This document shows, piece by piece, positions 17,046 to 25,335 of a stretch of 64,000 bases of DNA. The stretch covers positions 248,001 to 312,000 of the forward strand of contig CALMYW010000394.1 in the NCBI GenBank assembly GCA_937873665.1. Reading direction: 5' to 3'. The DNA is from an uncultured Sphingorhabdus sp. (GTDB lineage Bacteria > Pseudomonadota > Alphaproteobacteria > Sphingomonadales > Sphingomonadaceae). Each line of letters starts with the position of its first letter. Within the stretch, counting starts at the first letter, position 1. The position numbers and the translations under genes were made by a program. The notes under the pieces were generated by a model. The model did not search any database. It was not told where the DNA came from and was given only the letters and a program-made list of their open reading frames with translations.

Positions 17046-17800
17046 CGCTCAGCGACGCCCAGCTCGACCGCTACGCCCGCCATATCGTTCTTCGCGATAT
17101 TGGCGGCCCCGGCCAGAGCAAACTACTCGATAGTCATGTCCTGTTGATCGGAGCGGGTGGCATCGGTTGCCCGGCCATCCAGTATCTGGCGGCCGCCGGC
17201 GTTGGCACAATCAGCGCAGTCGACGATGATGAAATTTCGACGTCGAACCTGCAAAGGCAGGTACTCTACAGCGAAGCTCAGGTCGGTCAGCACAAGGTTC
17301 ATGCAGCTGCTGAAGCCGTCCGCCGTTTGAATCCTTATGTGAATTTTCATGCTATAAAAGAACGAATTACAGCGCAAACTTCTGCACAGATATTGGAAAA
17401 TGTTGATGTCGTCATCGACGGCAGCGACAATTTCGCCACCCGCCTGATCGTCAACGACCTCTGCCTTGCCGCACGCGTTCCGCTGGTAAGCGCCGCCATC
17501 GGGCAGTTTCATGGCCAGATCGGTACCTTTCGCGGCTGGGAAGCGGACGCCCCCTGCTATCGCTGTTTCGTCGGTGACGCACATGACCCCGACGATTGCG
17601 ACGATTGCGCCACACAAGGCGTGCTCGGCGCGATGTGTGGCCTGATGGGCAGCTTTGCCGCGATGGAAGCCATTCGCGCGCTCACCGGTTTCGGCGACGA
17701 AACGCGGAGCAAGCTGCACATATTCGATGGGTTGAAACCGGCGATGCGCACCTTGAACCTCCCCAAGGATCCCGACTGCCGGAGTTGTGGTGAAGTCTAA
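17042..17800 (+). CDS. HesA/MoeB/ThiF family adenylyltransferase
   Basis: E1-like enzyme that adenylates the C-terminal Gly of a sulfur-carrier protein such as MoaD or ThiS. It has 252 residues. The nucleotide-binding motif '[22 protein letters not shown]' is seen in part near residue 34, with '[13 protein letters not shown]' after it, and the structural zinc Cys pairs 'CYRC' and 'CRSC'. Without a rhodanese domain it is closer to MoeB or short ThiF than to the fused type; which carrier it serves cannot be told. Overlaps dut by ATGA. The opposing sirtuin gene follows after a palindrome. Confidence 0.9.
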   Translation: MTLSDAQLDRYARHIVLRDIGGPGQSKLLDSHVLLIGAGGIGCPAIQYLAAAGVGTISAVDDDEISTSNLQRQVLYSEAQVGQHKVHAAAEAVRRLNPYVNFHAIKERITAQTSAQILENVDVVIDGSDNFATRLIVNDLCLAARVPLVSAAIGQFHGQIGTFRGWEADAPCYRCFVGDAHDPDDCDDCATQGVLGAMCGLMGSFAAMEAIRALTGFGDETRSKLHIFDGLKPAMRTLNLPKDPDCRSCGEV

Positions 17801-17808
17801 CCGTGGCC

Positions 17809-17859
17809 CTGAGCCTGTCGAAGGGCGCTTATCCTCAAGGCTTGCTTCGACAGGCTCAG
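17809..17859. repeat. Palindromic intergenic element, sphingomonad-type, copy 2
   Basis: Perfect 15-base inverted arms CTGAGCCTGTCGAAG (17809-17823) and CTTCGACAGGCTCAG (17845-17859) with a 21-base loop. It carries the same core as the element at 706-780, and again lies between two convergent genes. A terminator role is inferred from position only. Confidence 0.85.
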
Positions 17860-17867
17860 CACTAAGG

Positions 17868-18578
17868 TTATAAATCAAGAAGTTCCTCAACCCAGTCGGG
17901 CACAATTTCTGTCGCCGGGCCATAACGCGCATCATCGAAGAAATGGCTACCCTGTGACGGCTCCAGATTGAGTTCGAGGGTCTTCGCCCCCTGTTGCTTC
18001 GCGTCACGCACAAAACCCGCCGCAGGATAGACCGCGCCCGAGGTACCGATGCTGACAAACAGGTCGGCGGTGCGGATTGCTGCGTAGATTTCGGGCATAT
18101 GATAAGGCATTTCGCCGAACCAGACCACGTCGGGACGTAAGGATGGGGTACCGCAAATAGGGCAAGGTGGGCGATGCTGCATCGGATCGCGCCAATTGCT
18201 GCGGATTTCGCAAGCCATGCACAGCGCCTTCAGATGCTCGCCATGCATATGCAGCAATCGTTCGGCACCAGCCCGTTCGTGCAGGTCATCGACATTCTGC
18301 GTGACGATCAACAGATTGCGCCCGTCGCCGCGCCAGTGCCGGTCGAGCTCGGCGAGCGCATAATGCGCGTCATTGGGTTCCTTGGTCTGAATGGCCGCGC
18401 GGCGCATGTCGTAAAAGCGGTGTACCAGATCAGGGTCGCGTTCGAACGCTTCGGGTGTCGCGACATCTTCAACCCTGTGTTTCTCCCACAGCCCGCCTGC
18501 ATCGCGGAAAGTGTCGATCCCGCTTTCGGCGCTCACACCTGCCCCGGTGAGGATTACGATATTGCGAATATTGGTCAT
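17868..18578 (-). CDS. cobB: NAD-dependent protein deacylase, sirtuin (CobB type)
   Basis: Removes acyl groups from lysines using NAD, releasing nicotinamide and O-acyl-ADP-ribose. It has 236 residues from the ATG at 18578; an ATG three codons earlier (18587) is equally possible. NAD motifs 'GAGVSAESGIDTFRD' and 'QNVDDLHERAG', the catalytic His in 'LHMHGE', and the zinc Cys pairs 'CMAC' and 'CPIC' are present. A Tyr-x-x-Arg motif ('FYDMRR') matches the class III sirtuins, where it binds succinyl or malonyl groups. So desuccinylation is likely alongside deacetylation. Divergent from dapB with overlapping promoter space. Confidence 0.9.
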   Translation of the reverse strand: MTNIRNIVILTGAGVSAESGIDTFRDAGGLWEKHRVEDVATPEAFERDPDLVHRFYDMRRAAIQTKEPNDAHYALAELDRHWRGDGRNLLIVTQNVDDLHERAGAERLLHMHGEHLKALCMACEIRSNWRDPMQHRPPCPICGTPSLRPDVVWFGEMPYHMPEIYAAIRTADLFVSIGTSGAVYPAAGFVRDAKQQGAKTLELNLEPSQGSHFFDDARYGPATEIVPDWVEELLDL

Positions 18579-18615
18579 CTCGCCCATGAAGCAGCAAATT
18601 CTAGGGCACGCAACT

Positions 18616-19344
18616 ATGGCAAAAGTCGGTATCATTGGCAGCAAGGGCCGCATGGGTCAGGCGTTGGTAGACGCCATCAACGAAGCCGGGCTTGAACATG
18701 CAGGCGGGGTCGACAAGGGTGACGATATCGCAGGCCTTGCTGCAGCATCCGACGTGCTGGTCGATTTCTCCAGCGCACATGCACTGGAAACCAATCTGGC
18801 CGCGTGCAACTTTGCCAAGAAACCTATTCTTATAGGCACTACCGGGCTTGAGGAACGGCATCACTGGCTGATCGACGATGCTGCCCAGGATATTGCCGTT
18901 TTGCAGACCGGTAACACCTCGCTCGGCGTCACCATGCTCGCCGCGCTGGTGAAAGAGGCCACATCGCGGCTGGGAACCGACTGGGACATCGAAATCGTCG
19001 AGATGCATCACCGGATGAAGGTTGATGCCCCTTCGGGCACAGCCCTGTTGCTGGGCGAAGCCGCGGCTGCCGGACGCTATATTGACCTTACCGACAATAG
19101 CGAGCGTGGACGTGACGGCATCACCGGGGCACGAAAGGAAGGCGCGATCGGCTTTGCATCGCTGCGCGGTGGCACGGTGGCGGGCGATCATAGTGTGATA
19201 TTGGCGGGGAACGAGGAGAGCATCACCCTGTCACACCGTGCCGAAAACCGGATGATCTTTGCCCGTGGCGCCATGAAGGCCGCAATCTGGCTGATGCAGC
19301 AAAAGCCCGGGCGATACACAATGCCTGAAGTGCTGGGGCTTTAA
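18616..19344 (+). CDS. dapB: 4-hydroxy-tetrahydrodipicolinate reductase
   Basis: NAD(P)H-dependent reductase of the DAP/lysine pathway in the cytoplasm. It has 242 residues from the ATG at 18616, beginning with the Rossmann motif 'KVGIIGSKGRMGQALV'. The catalytic and substrate-binding segment 'EIVEMHHRMKVDAPSGTAL' is intact and a 'GTTG' loop is present ('ILIGTTGL'). The glycine-rich loop reads GSKGRMG, with Ser-Lys in place of the more common Ala-x. The gene ends two bases before the convergent LacI gene. Confidence 0.95.
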   Translation: MAKVGIIGSKGRMGQALVDAINEAGLEHAGGVDKGDDIAGLAAASDVLVDFSSAHALETNLAACNFAKKPILIGTTGLEERHHWLIDDAAQDIAVLQTGNTSLGVTMLAALVKEATSRLGTDWDIEIVEMHHRMKVDAPSGTALLLGEAAAAGRYIDLTDNSERGRDGITGARKEGAIGFASLRGGTVAGDHSVILAGNEESITLSHRAENRMIFARGAMKAAIWLMQQKPGRYTMPEVLGL

Positions 19345-19346
19345 GC

Positions 19347-20354
19347 CTAACTCCCGCGCCGCACCAGTTGCACCGGCACGCGGCGGTGGGTCAGGGGCTC
19401 GCCTGATATGCGGTTCAACACATTCTGGACCAGCAGGTCGCCGGCCTGCTCGAAATCAGGCTCTATCGTCGTCAGCGGCGGTGACGAATAATTGCCGGCC
19501 CGGATCCCGTCAAAACCGATGACCGACACCCGTTCAGGAACCGATATCCCGCTTTCTGAAAGCGCCCGCAACACGCCCAGCGCGGTCAGGTCACAGGCTG
19601 CAAATATGCCGTCGAAAGGCTGGCCGGACTGGAGCAAAGTCCGAACGGCTTCGATGCCTTGCTCCTCACGCGACAGGCTTTCGTCGACCTCGATCGCGGG
19701 CGCTGATAGCCCCGCAGTGCGCAGCTCTTCGGCAAATCCGTCATAGCGTTCGCCAAACTGGCGTTGTTGGGAAGCGCGCGCGCCGATGAAAACCGGATGC
19801 TTTCGTCCGGATTCGAGCAGGTAGCGTGCCGCGATCCGACCGCCGCCTTCATTCTCGCTGCGCACCCAGCGCAGATCATCATCGGGCGCGCCCCAGCACA
19901 CCCAGGCCTTGTCCGGATGGTCGAGCCCGCGAAAATAGGCCCAAGCTTCGGGATTTTGTGTTGTGCCGATAACAATCATCCCGTCGGCCTGACGGGCATC
20001 GTCATATTGGCCAAAGAAATTGCCGGGGCTGTCCTGAAAGGACACCAGCAAATTATAGCCTTTGGCGGCGGCGGCAGCGGCAACGCTGCCCAGCAAGGAG
20101 AAGTAGAAGGGATTGGTCTCGGTGGCACTCTCCCCCGCCCGCCCGATCAGCACCACTGCCAATGTCATCGTCTCGCCACGGCGCAACCGCGTGGCATTCT
20201 GGTTGATGACATAGCCCAGTTCCTGCGCGGCCTGCAGCACCTTGGCGCGGGTTTCATCGCTGACCTTGGGGCTACCGTTCAAGGCGCGCGATACGGTAGG
20301 CTGGGTAACGCCTGCCCGCTGCGCCACGTCAAATGCGGTGACCCGAAATGCCAT
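19347..20354 (-). CDS. LacI-family transcriptional regulator
   Basis: A 335-residue regulator with the N-terminal LacI helix-turn-helix ('AFDVAQRAGVTQPTVSRALNG') and hinge, followed by a periplasmic-binding-protein-like effector domain ending 'RRVPVQLVRRG'. Members usually bind sugars or related molecules and repress catabolic and uptake genes. It lies 45 bases after the metallo-beta-lactamase-fold gene on the same strand and close to a large divergent TonB receptor; control of one or both is likely but not shown. Effector unknown. Confidence 0.92.
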   Translation of the reverse strand: MAFRVTAFDVAQRAGVTQPTVSRALNGSPKVSDETRAKVLQAAQELGYVINQNATRLRRGETMTLAVVLIGRAGESATETNPFYFSLLGSVAAAAAAKGYNLLVSFQDSPGNFFGQYDDARQADGMIVIGTTQNPEAWAYFRGLDHPDKAWVCWGAPDDDLRWVRSENEGGGRIAARYLLESGRKHPVFIGARASQQRQFGERYDGFAEELRTAGLSAPAIEVDESLSREEQGIEAVRTLLQSGQPFDGIFAACDLTALGVLRALSESGISVPERVSVIGFDGIRAGNYSSPPLTTIEPDFEQAGDLLVQNVLNRISGEPLTHRRVPVQLVRRGS

Positions 20355-20399
20355 ATATGCCTCTCCCCGATTTTCAGCCTATTACACGCGTCGAGGGGA

Positions 20400-21476
20400 T
20401 TACATCAACTCCTGTCGGCTGATCGACTTGGAGCCTGCTGGCAGGCTGAAGAGCATGCCGTCTTCACCGACCACAATTTCGCGTTTGAAGCGTTTGGGGG
20501 CATCGCCCAAAAAGGCCGGATTAAAGAAGCGCGACGGGAAAGGCGGAACGATGTGGGTGAACACAAGTTGGCCGACACCCGCTTTAAGCGCACTATCCGC
20601 AGCCTCCTCTGGCGAGGCATGATAATCCAGAATATCCTTGGTTATTTTGGCGGTGTTACCCAATCCCTTTTTGTCGAGCGCATCGGTCATTTTGGTCACC
20701 AGTTTCGGTTGGAGCGCTTCGTGCAATAAAATGTCGGCACCCTTGGCTACACGCTCGAGCACCGCTGATTTGGCAGTATCGCCGCTGACGACAACCGAAC
20801 GCCCCTTATAATCGAAACGGTATCCGACTGCAGGCGAAACCGGATCATGGTCGACCTTGAACGCTGTGACAGTCAGACCATCTTTTTCGAGGACCACCGT
20901 GCTGTCCCCGTCCATGGCAAAGGGCATTGCGGTTGCCCCTGCTCCGGACGGCGGTACGATATCCTCGTCATGATGGGCGATGCGATAGCTGTTATCCTGC
21001 GCATAGGCCGCATTGAAGCCGGCAATCACCGCGTCGACGCCGGTAGGGCCATAAACTGCTAAGGGGGCTTTCGCAGAACTGCCCGTCCACCGAAGCAGCA
21101 TCATCGGCCCCAAGCCATCCATATGATCGGAATGGAAATGCGTCAGAAACAAGCCATCGATTTTCCCGTTCGGTATGCCCATCAGCGCAATATTGCGCGC
21201 TCCGCCTTCACCAGCGTCGACCACATAGATATGCTTTCCGGCCATCACCACGGTGCACGCCCCTGCTCGGTCGGCATTGGGCAGTGGCGAGCCTGTACCG
21301 CAAAGACCGATATGCAAGCCGTCGGGAAGCGAGGCAGTATTATCCCGCCCGACACGAGCATCGACCGCGCGTTGAAACAGCATAAGGCCAACATCTGCCT
21401 GATAATGGCGAACTGCCAGAATTCCTGAGATAGCGACGCCCGCTAACACCAAGAGCCATTTTGCCGATCTTTTCAT
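20400..21476 (-). CDS. Membrane-anchored or exported metallo-beta-lactamase-fold hydrolase
   Basis: A 358-residue protein from the ATG at 21476, which has a strong GGGGGAG ribosome binding site. One hydrophobic N-terminal segment ('WLLVLAGVAISGILAV') is a signal or anchor, so the enzyme probably faces the periplasm. The catalytic domain shows 'GTGSPLPN' at its start and the metal motif 'LTHFHSDHMDG' (HxHxDH), with later His and Asp in 'VVSGDTAKS' and 'FTHIVPP'. This is the RNase Z/arylsulfatase-like branch of the fold; with a signal sequence an RNase Z role is unlikely, and a sulfatase or phosphodiesterase is possible. Substrate not known. Confidence 0.82.
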   Translation of the reverse strand: MKRSAKWLLVLAGVAISGILAVRHYQADVGLMLFQRAVDARVGRDNTASLPDGLHIGLCGTGSPLPNADRAGACTVVMAGKHIYVVDAGEGGARNIALMGIPNGKIDGLFLTHFHSDHMDGLGPMMLLRWTGSSAKAPLAVYGPTGVDAVIAGFNAAYAQDNSYRIAHHDEDIVPPSGAGATAMPFAMDGDSTVVLEKDGLTVTAFKVDHDPVSPAVGYRFDYKGRSVVVSGDTAKSAVLERVAKGADILLHEALQPKLVTKMTDALDKKGLGNTAKITKDILDYHASPEEAADSALKAGVGQLVFTHIVPPFPSRFFNPAFLGDAPKRFKREIVVGEDGMLFSLPAGSKSISRQELM

Positions 21477-21734
21477 CTCACTCCCCCAACCACTGAAATC
21501 AAACATCAAATTTGCAAACGATTGTTACAAATTGTGGCAATTATGCCGCGCTTAACAAAGATTTTGCATCAGTACATTTAAGCGCATTGCGGGCTATAAG
21601 CTGTCACGTTAGAGCCGCAATCGGTGCAAAATGCACCATAAAAACAATAATACAGGGATGACCTGTCATCCCCACTCCCAAGGAAGTTAGCCGATTTCCG
21701 GCACATTTGTGATGATCAAGTGGAGAGTTTTAAT
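21477..21734. promoter_or_regulatory. Divergent regulatory region with two palindromes
   Basis: Between the metallo-beta-lactamase-fold gene and the TonB receptor. At 21623-21637 GGTGCA-AAA-TGCACC is a perfect inverted repeat, and at 21655-21672 GGGATGA-CCTG-TCATCCC is another with 7-base arms. The first could be an operator. The second is about 65-80 bases before the receptor start and could form a hairpin in the leader. The region is otherwise AT-rich (21500-21600), as expected for promoters. Confidence 0.55.
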
Positions 21735-24347
21735 ATGAAGTTTGCACATGCTGCAGTGCGTGCCGCACTGCTGTCGACCATTAGTGTCGCCTCAATCGGG
21801 CTTGCCTCTGCTGCCCAGGCACAGGATGAAGGCGTCGAAGCAACCGACGCAGCGGCTGAAGAAGAAGTCGCCTTTGACGAAATCATAGTGACCGCGACGC
21901 GCCGTGACCAGGCCGCGCAAGACATTCCGCTTGCTGTCAGCGTCGTCGCTGGCGAGCAGCTTGCCAACGCCGGTGTCGTCGACATTCGCGGCATCCAGCA
22001 ACTCGCCCCTTCGCTGAAAACCACAACCGGCCAGTCGTCGGCCACCGGTGCAGTGCTTACCATTCGCGGTATCGGTACGGCTGGTGACAACCCCGGATTT
22101 GAGCCGGCTGTCGGCGTGTTCATTGACGGCGTGTTCCGCGCCCGTGCCGGTGTTGCGCTGGCTGAACTTCCCCCGATCGATCGCGTCGAAGTTTTGCGTG
22201 GTCCCCAGGGCACATTGTTCGGTCGCAACACCTCTGCAGGTGCGTTGAGCATCACAACTTCCAAGCCGAAGTTCGAACTCGGCGGTTATGCCGAGCTTAG
22301 CTATGGCAATCTTGATGAAATCGAAGCCAAAGTCGGCGTAACCGGCCCTGTTTCGGAACAGTTCGCTGTGCGTCTCGACGGCGGCTATCACAAGCGTGAT
22401 GGCTACATCAAACTCGCCAATGAAGATGGCCGCGTGAACAATATCAACCGCTGGTTCGCCCGCGGTCAGGCCTATTTCGAAAATGACGACATCAACTTCC
22501 GCCTGATTGCCGATGTTGCCAAGACCAACGAAGATTGCTGTGGCGCACTGAACACCGGAAGCGGATTCTCGCTACCGCTGACCAGTACCAACAACGCCAT
22601 CGCTTTCATCGCGAGCAACGCGATCGAAGCGCTGTCGGCAAACCCGCTGGCAGGTGGCGCAGTTGGCCGTGACGGCATCGTTCGTCCGTTCGACGCCAAG
22701 GGCCGCGTCATGGCAACGACACCGGGCCGTGGCCTGACCGAAAAGGTCGATGAATGGGGTGTGTCTGGCGAATTGAACTGGGACTTTGGCGGTGCAACGC
22801 TGACCTCCATCACCGCCTATCGTGACTGGAAAGCGCTGCGCGACCAGGACATCGATTTCTCGGGTCTCGATCGTGCCTATCGCGATGATTACCGCACCGG
22901 GATGAAGGACTTCACGCAGGAACTCCGCCTGCAGGGTTCGGCATTCAACGACAAGGTCGACTGGCTTGTCGGCGCATTCTACATGAATGAAAAGCTGACG
23001 ATGACCGACACCATCCGTTTCGGCACGCAAGCTGACCAATATACCGATGCCGTTATCAATGGCCTTACCCGTTCGGTGGCCTTGCCGACCGGACTGCAAT
23101 TATACGGTACATTGGGCGCTGGCGTTCCGCTGTTCGGACAGGTTGCTCTCGCGACCAATTCGGCACTTGCTGCGGCTGCCGCTGGCAATACAGCGCTGCT
23201 TGCTCTGTTCACCAGCCCGCTGCCGCGCACGCCTGCCGGCGCTGGTCAGGTGGCCGACAAATACAGCGTCGATACCGACGCAATTGCGCTGTTCACGCAC
23301 AACATCATCAACATCAGCGACAGTCTGTCACTGACGCTGGGCCTGCGCTACAACTATGAAAAGAAGACAATTGATACTGACCTGAACGCAGTATCGCCGA
23401 CCTGTGCCTTCTTCCAAAACCCGGCGACCTTGCCGTATCGTCAGGCATTGCAGGCTTCGGGCCTGTTCAGCGGTGCCTATCTGCTGGGTTGCAACCCGGC
23501 AGTGAACAGCGAATTCAACGGCATCCGTTCGGACAAGCGCAGCGAAAGCGAGTTCACAGGCACGGCGCGCATCGCCTATAAGGTGAACGAAGATGTGCTG
23601 TTGTTCGGTGGTTATGATCGTGGCTATAAGTCGGGTGGTTACAACCTCGACCGCGCCGGTTTTGACTCGGTTCTGCTCGGCGGCAACGGCGCGCAGCTGA
23701 CCGACCTTGAATTCGGCAATGAATCGGTTGATGCATTTGAGGTCGGCCTCAAAACCAATCTAAGCCGCGAATTCCAGTTCAACGCCTCGCTCTTCCATTC
23801 GACCTTCAAAAACTATCAGTCGAACCGTTTCCTCGGAAACAATTTCGTCGTCCTGAACTATGACGAGCTGGTATCGAAGGGCATTGAGCTGGAAGGCATC
23901 ATCCGTCCGCATCCCGATTTCGTCATCAACATGGGCTACACCTATCTTGATGCGAAGGTGAGCGATCCGGCGGCAGGAACCGACGATGGTCAGCAGGCGT
24001 CAAACCAGCCGAAGCATGCCATCACAGGCGGCATCACCTGGACGCCGCGCATCAGCGATGGCGTGAACGGCCTGATCCACGCAGACTGGCGCTATAACAG
24101 CGATCACTATCCGGTGAACGACCCGGTCGCAAAGCCATTCACCGGCAATGACGGCTATGGCATCGTCAACCTGCGGGCGGGCGTCAATTTCGGCGATGGC
24201 AAGTACAGCGTTGAGGGTTATGTCGAAAACCTCTTCAACACCTACTACAACATCACCGCCTTCCCGATCCCGGAACAGGGCAACAGCTTTGCCGTCTACC
24301 CGGCTCCGCCGCGTTTCTACGGCGTCAAGTTGGGCGTGAAGTTCTGA
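21735..24347 (+). CDS. TonB-dependent outer membrane receptor
   Basis: An 870-residue outer membrane receptor that moves a substrate into the periplasm using TonB energy. The ATG at 21735 follows GGAG at nine bases; the signal peptide ends around 'ASAAQAQD'. A TonB box 'FDEIIVTATRRDQAAQDIP' leads into the plug domain ('LRGPQGTLFGRNTSAGA'), and the beta-barrel closes with 'PPRFYGVKLGVKF' and a C-terminal Phe, as for outer membrane proteins. This style is typical of the many sphingomonad receptors, where substrates include sugars, aromatics and iron complexes. Next to a LacI regulator, a carbohydrate or derivative is a fair guess. Confidence 0.93.
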   Translation: MKFAHAAVRAALLSTISVASIGLASAAQAQDEGVEATDAAAEEEVAFDEIIVTATRRDQAAQDIPLAVSVVAGEQLANAGVVDIRGIQQLAPSLKTTTGQSSATGAVLTIRGIGTAGDNPGFEPAVGVFIDGVFRARAGVALAELPPIDRVEVLRGPQGTLFGRNTSAGALSITTSKPKFELGGYAELSYGNLDEIEAKVGVTGPVSEQFAVRLDGGYHKRDGYIKLANEDGRVNNINRWFARGQAYFENDDINFRLIADVAKTNEDCCGALNTGSGFSLPLTSTNNAIAFIASNAIEALSANPLAGGAVGRDGIVRPFDAKGRVMATTPGRGLTEKVDEWGVSGELNWDFGGATLTSITAYRDWKALRDQDIDFSGLDRAYRDDYRTGMKDFTQELRLQGSAFNDKVDWLVGAFYMNEKLTMTDTIRFGTQADQYTDAVINGLTRSVALPTGLQLYGTLGAGVPLFGQVALATNSALAAAAAGNTALLALFTSPLPRTPAGAGQVADKYSVDTDAIALFTHNIINISDSLSLTLGLRYNYEKKTIDTDLNAVSPTCAFFQNPATLPYRQALQASGLFSGAYLLGCNPAVNSEFNGIRSDKRSESEFTGTARIAYKVNEDVLLFGGYDRGYKSGGYNLDRAGFDSVLLGGNGAQLTDLEFGNESVDAFEVGLKTNLSREFQFNASLFHSTFKNYQSNRFLGNNFVVLNYDELVSKGIELEGIIRPHPDFVINMGYTYLDAKVSDPAAGTDDGQQASNQPKHAITGGITWTPRISDGVNGLIHADWRYNSDHYPVNDPVAKPFTGNDGYGIVNLRAGVNFGDGKYSVEGYVENLFNTYYNITAFPIPEQGNSFAVYPAPPRFYGVKLGVKF

Positions 24348-24353
24348 TAAGAT

Positions 24354-24377
24354 AACTGCCCGCTTCGGCGGGCAGTT
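24354..24377 (+). other. Hairpin with TTCG loop after TonB receptor
   Basis: A perfect 10-bp stem AACTGCCCGC / GCGGGCAGTT with the stable TTCG tetraloop, starting seven bases after the receptor stop. It has no T-run, so on its own it is an mRNA-end stabiliser or a first stop; a true terminator follows it. Confidence 0.8.
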
Positions 24378-24387
24378 ACAAAAAAGT

Positions 24388-24420
24388 GCGGCGCTCCGGA
24401 TTACCGGGGCGCCGCTTTTT
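24388..24420 (+). terminator. Rho-independent terminator after TonB receptor
   Basis: Stem GCGGCGCTCCGG (24388-24399) with CCGGGGCGCCGC (24404-24415), one G-T pair, then TTTTTGTTTT. It separates the receptor from the convergent polysaccharide export gene. Confidence 0.9.
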
Positions 24421-24460
24421 GTTTTGCCTGCCCTTCCCCGTAAGGGGACAGCAATGACGG

Positions 24461-25180
24461 TTAGTTGCTGTTCTGCAGAGCAATTATTAGCGGTGTTGTC
24501 AGCAAGGGAACAACCTGCAGGGCGTCGCGGAACAGGCGGCGGGCTTGCGAATCGCCAACAACCACAACATCGTTTGCAAATACTTCCGGATCACCATAAT
24601 TGCCGCGACGGATCGCCTTTAAGTTGTAAAGTGCGGCCAATTGTTGGCCATTCACAGTGCGGAAGATGACGACGTCGTCCAGTTTTGCGAATTCAGCGGT
24701 TCCTTCAGCGGTCGCGACTGCACGCATCAGCGTCATCTTGCCGATCACCGGATATAAGCCGGGCTTTTTGACCTGCCCGTCAACAGTAATTACCTGGCTT
24801 ACCGTCTCCTGCAGGTTCACCGTCACTTGTGGATCGCGCACATAGCGTGACCGGAGTCGCGTCTCGATCTCGTCTTCAATTTCAGCAGGCGTCCGTCCAG
24901 CAGCTTCGACCACCCCAGCCAGCGGAAAGGATATACGTCCGCTCGCGTCGGTCTGAACCTCCTTCTTACTCAGCTCTTCAATCCCGAAAACATCGATCGT
25001 TAGCTTATCAAACGGCCCGATGAGATAGGGGCGGGACTCAGAGAGCAGGTCAGCTCGGTCGGGTGCAGGCAGTTCACTGCCTTGCATCACGGTAATATTC
25101 GATGATCCCCCGAGTTTCCCCGGCCCTGCACAACCTGCAAGGAGCGACAATGCGACAAGAGGAAGGACGATATTCTTCAT
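24461..25180 (-). CDS. Polysaccharide biosynthesis/export lipoprotein (Wza-like)
   Basis: A 239-residue outer membrane lipoprotein with signal 'PLVALSLLAGC' (Cys 17). It has the Poly_export domain ('YLIGPFDKLTIDVFGIEEL', 'DASGRISFPLAGVVEAAG') and one SLBB-type domain ('ITVDGQVKKPGLYPVIGKMTL'). Wza-type proteins form the export channel for capsule or exopolysaccharide; this one is short, with a single SLBB repeat, like GumB-type proteins. It is divergent from wecB across 155 bases. No Wzc partner or glycosyltransferases are seen nearby in the window. Confidence 0.9.
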   Translation of the reverse strand: MKNIVLPLVALSLLAGCAGPGKLGGSSNITVMQGSELPAPDRADLLSESRPYLIGPFDKLTIDVFGIEELSKKEVQTDASGRISFPLAGVVEAAGRTPAEIEDEIETRLRSRYVRDPQVTVNLQETVSQVITVDGQVKKPGLYPVIGKMTLMRAVATAEGTAEFAKLDDVVIFRTVNGQQLAALYNLKAIRRGNYGDPEVFANDVVVVGDSQARRLFRDALQVVPLLTTPLIIALQNSN

Positions 25181-25335
25181 GTTTCCGTATTCCCGAATAA
25201 ATATAGTCGCCTGCTAGACGATGGCAGCTAAGGGTTCCAGCCTGATTTTGGAAGCGCCATGTCGATTAGGACATTTCACAACCCTTAACACTCGCTTTAG
25301 TATCAATTTAAGGCCTGCCGCGCTAAAACGCAGAA

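Noticed and set aside
20400..21476. RNase Z
   Set aside because: The HxHxDH motif and GTGSP fit the fold, but the N-terminal hydrophobic signal or anchor argues against a tRNA-processing enzyme.
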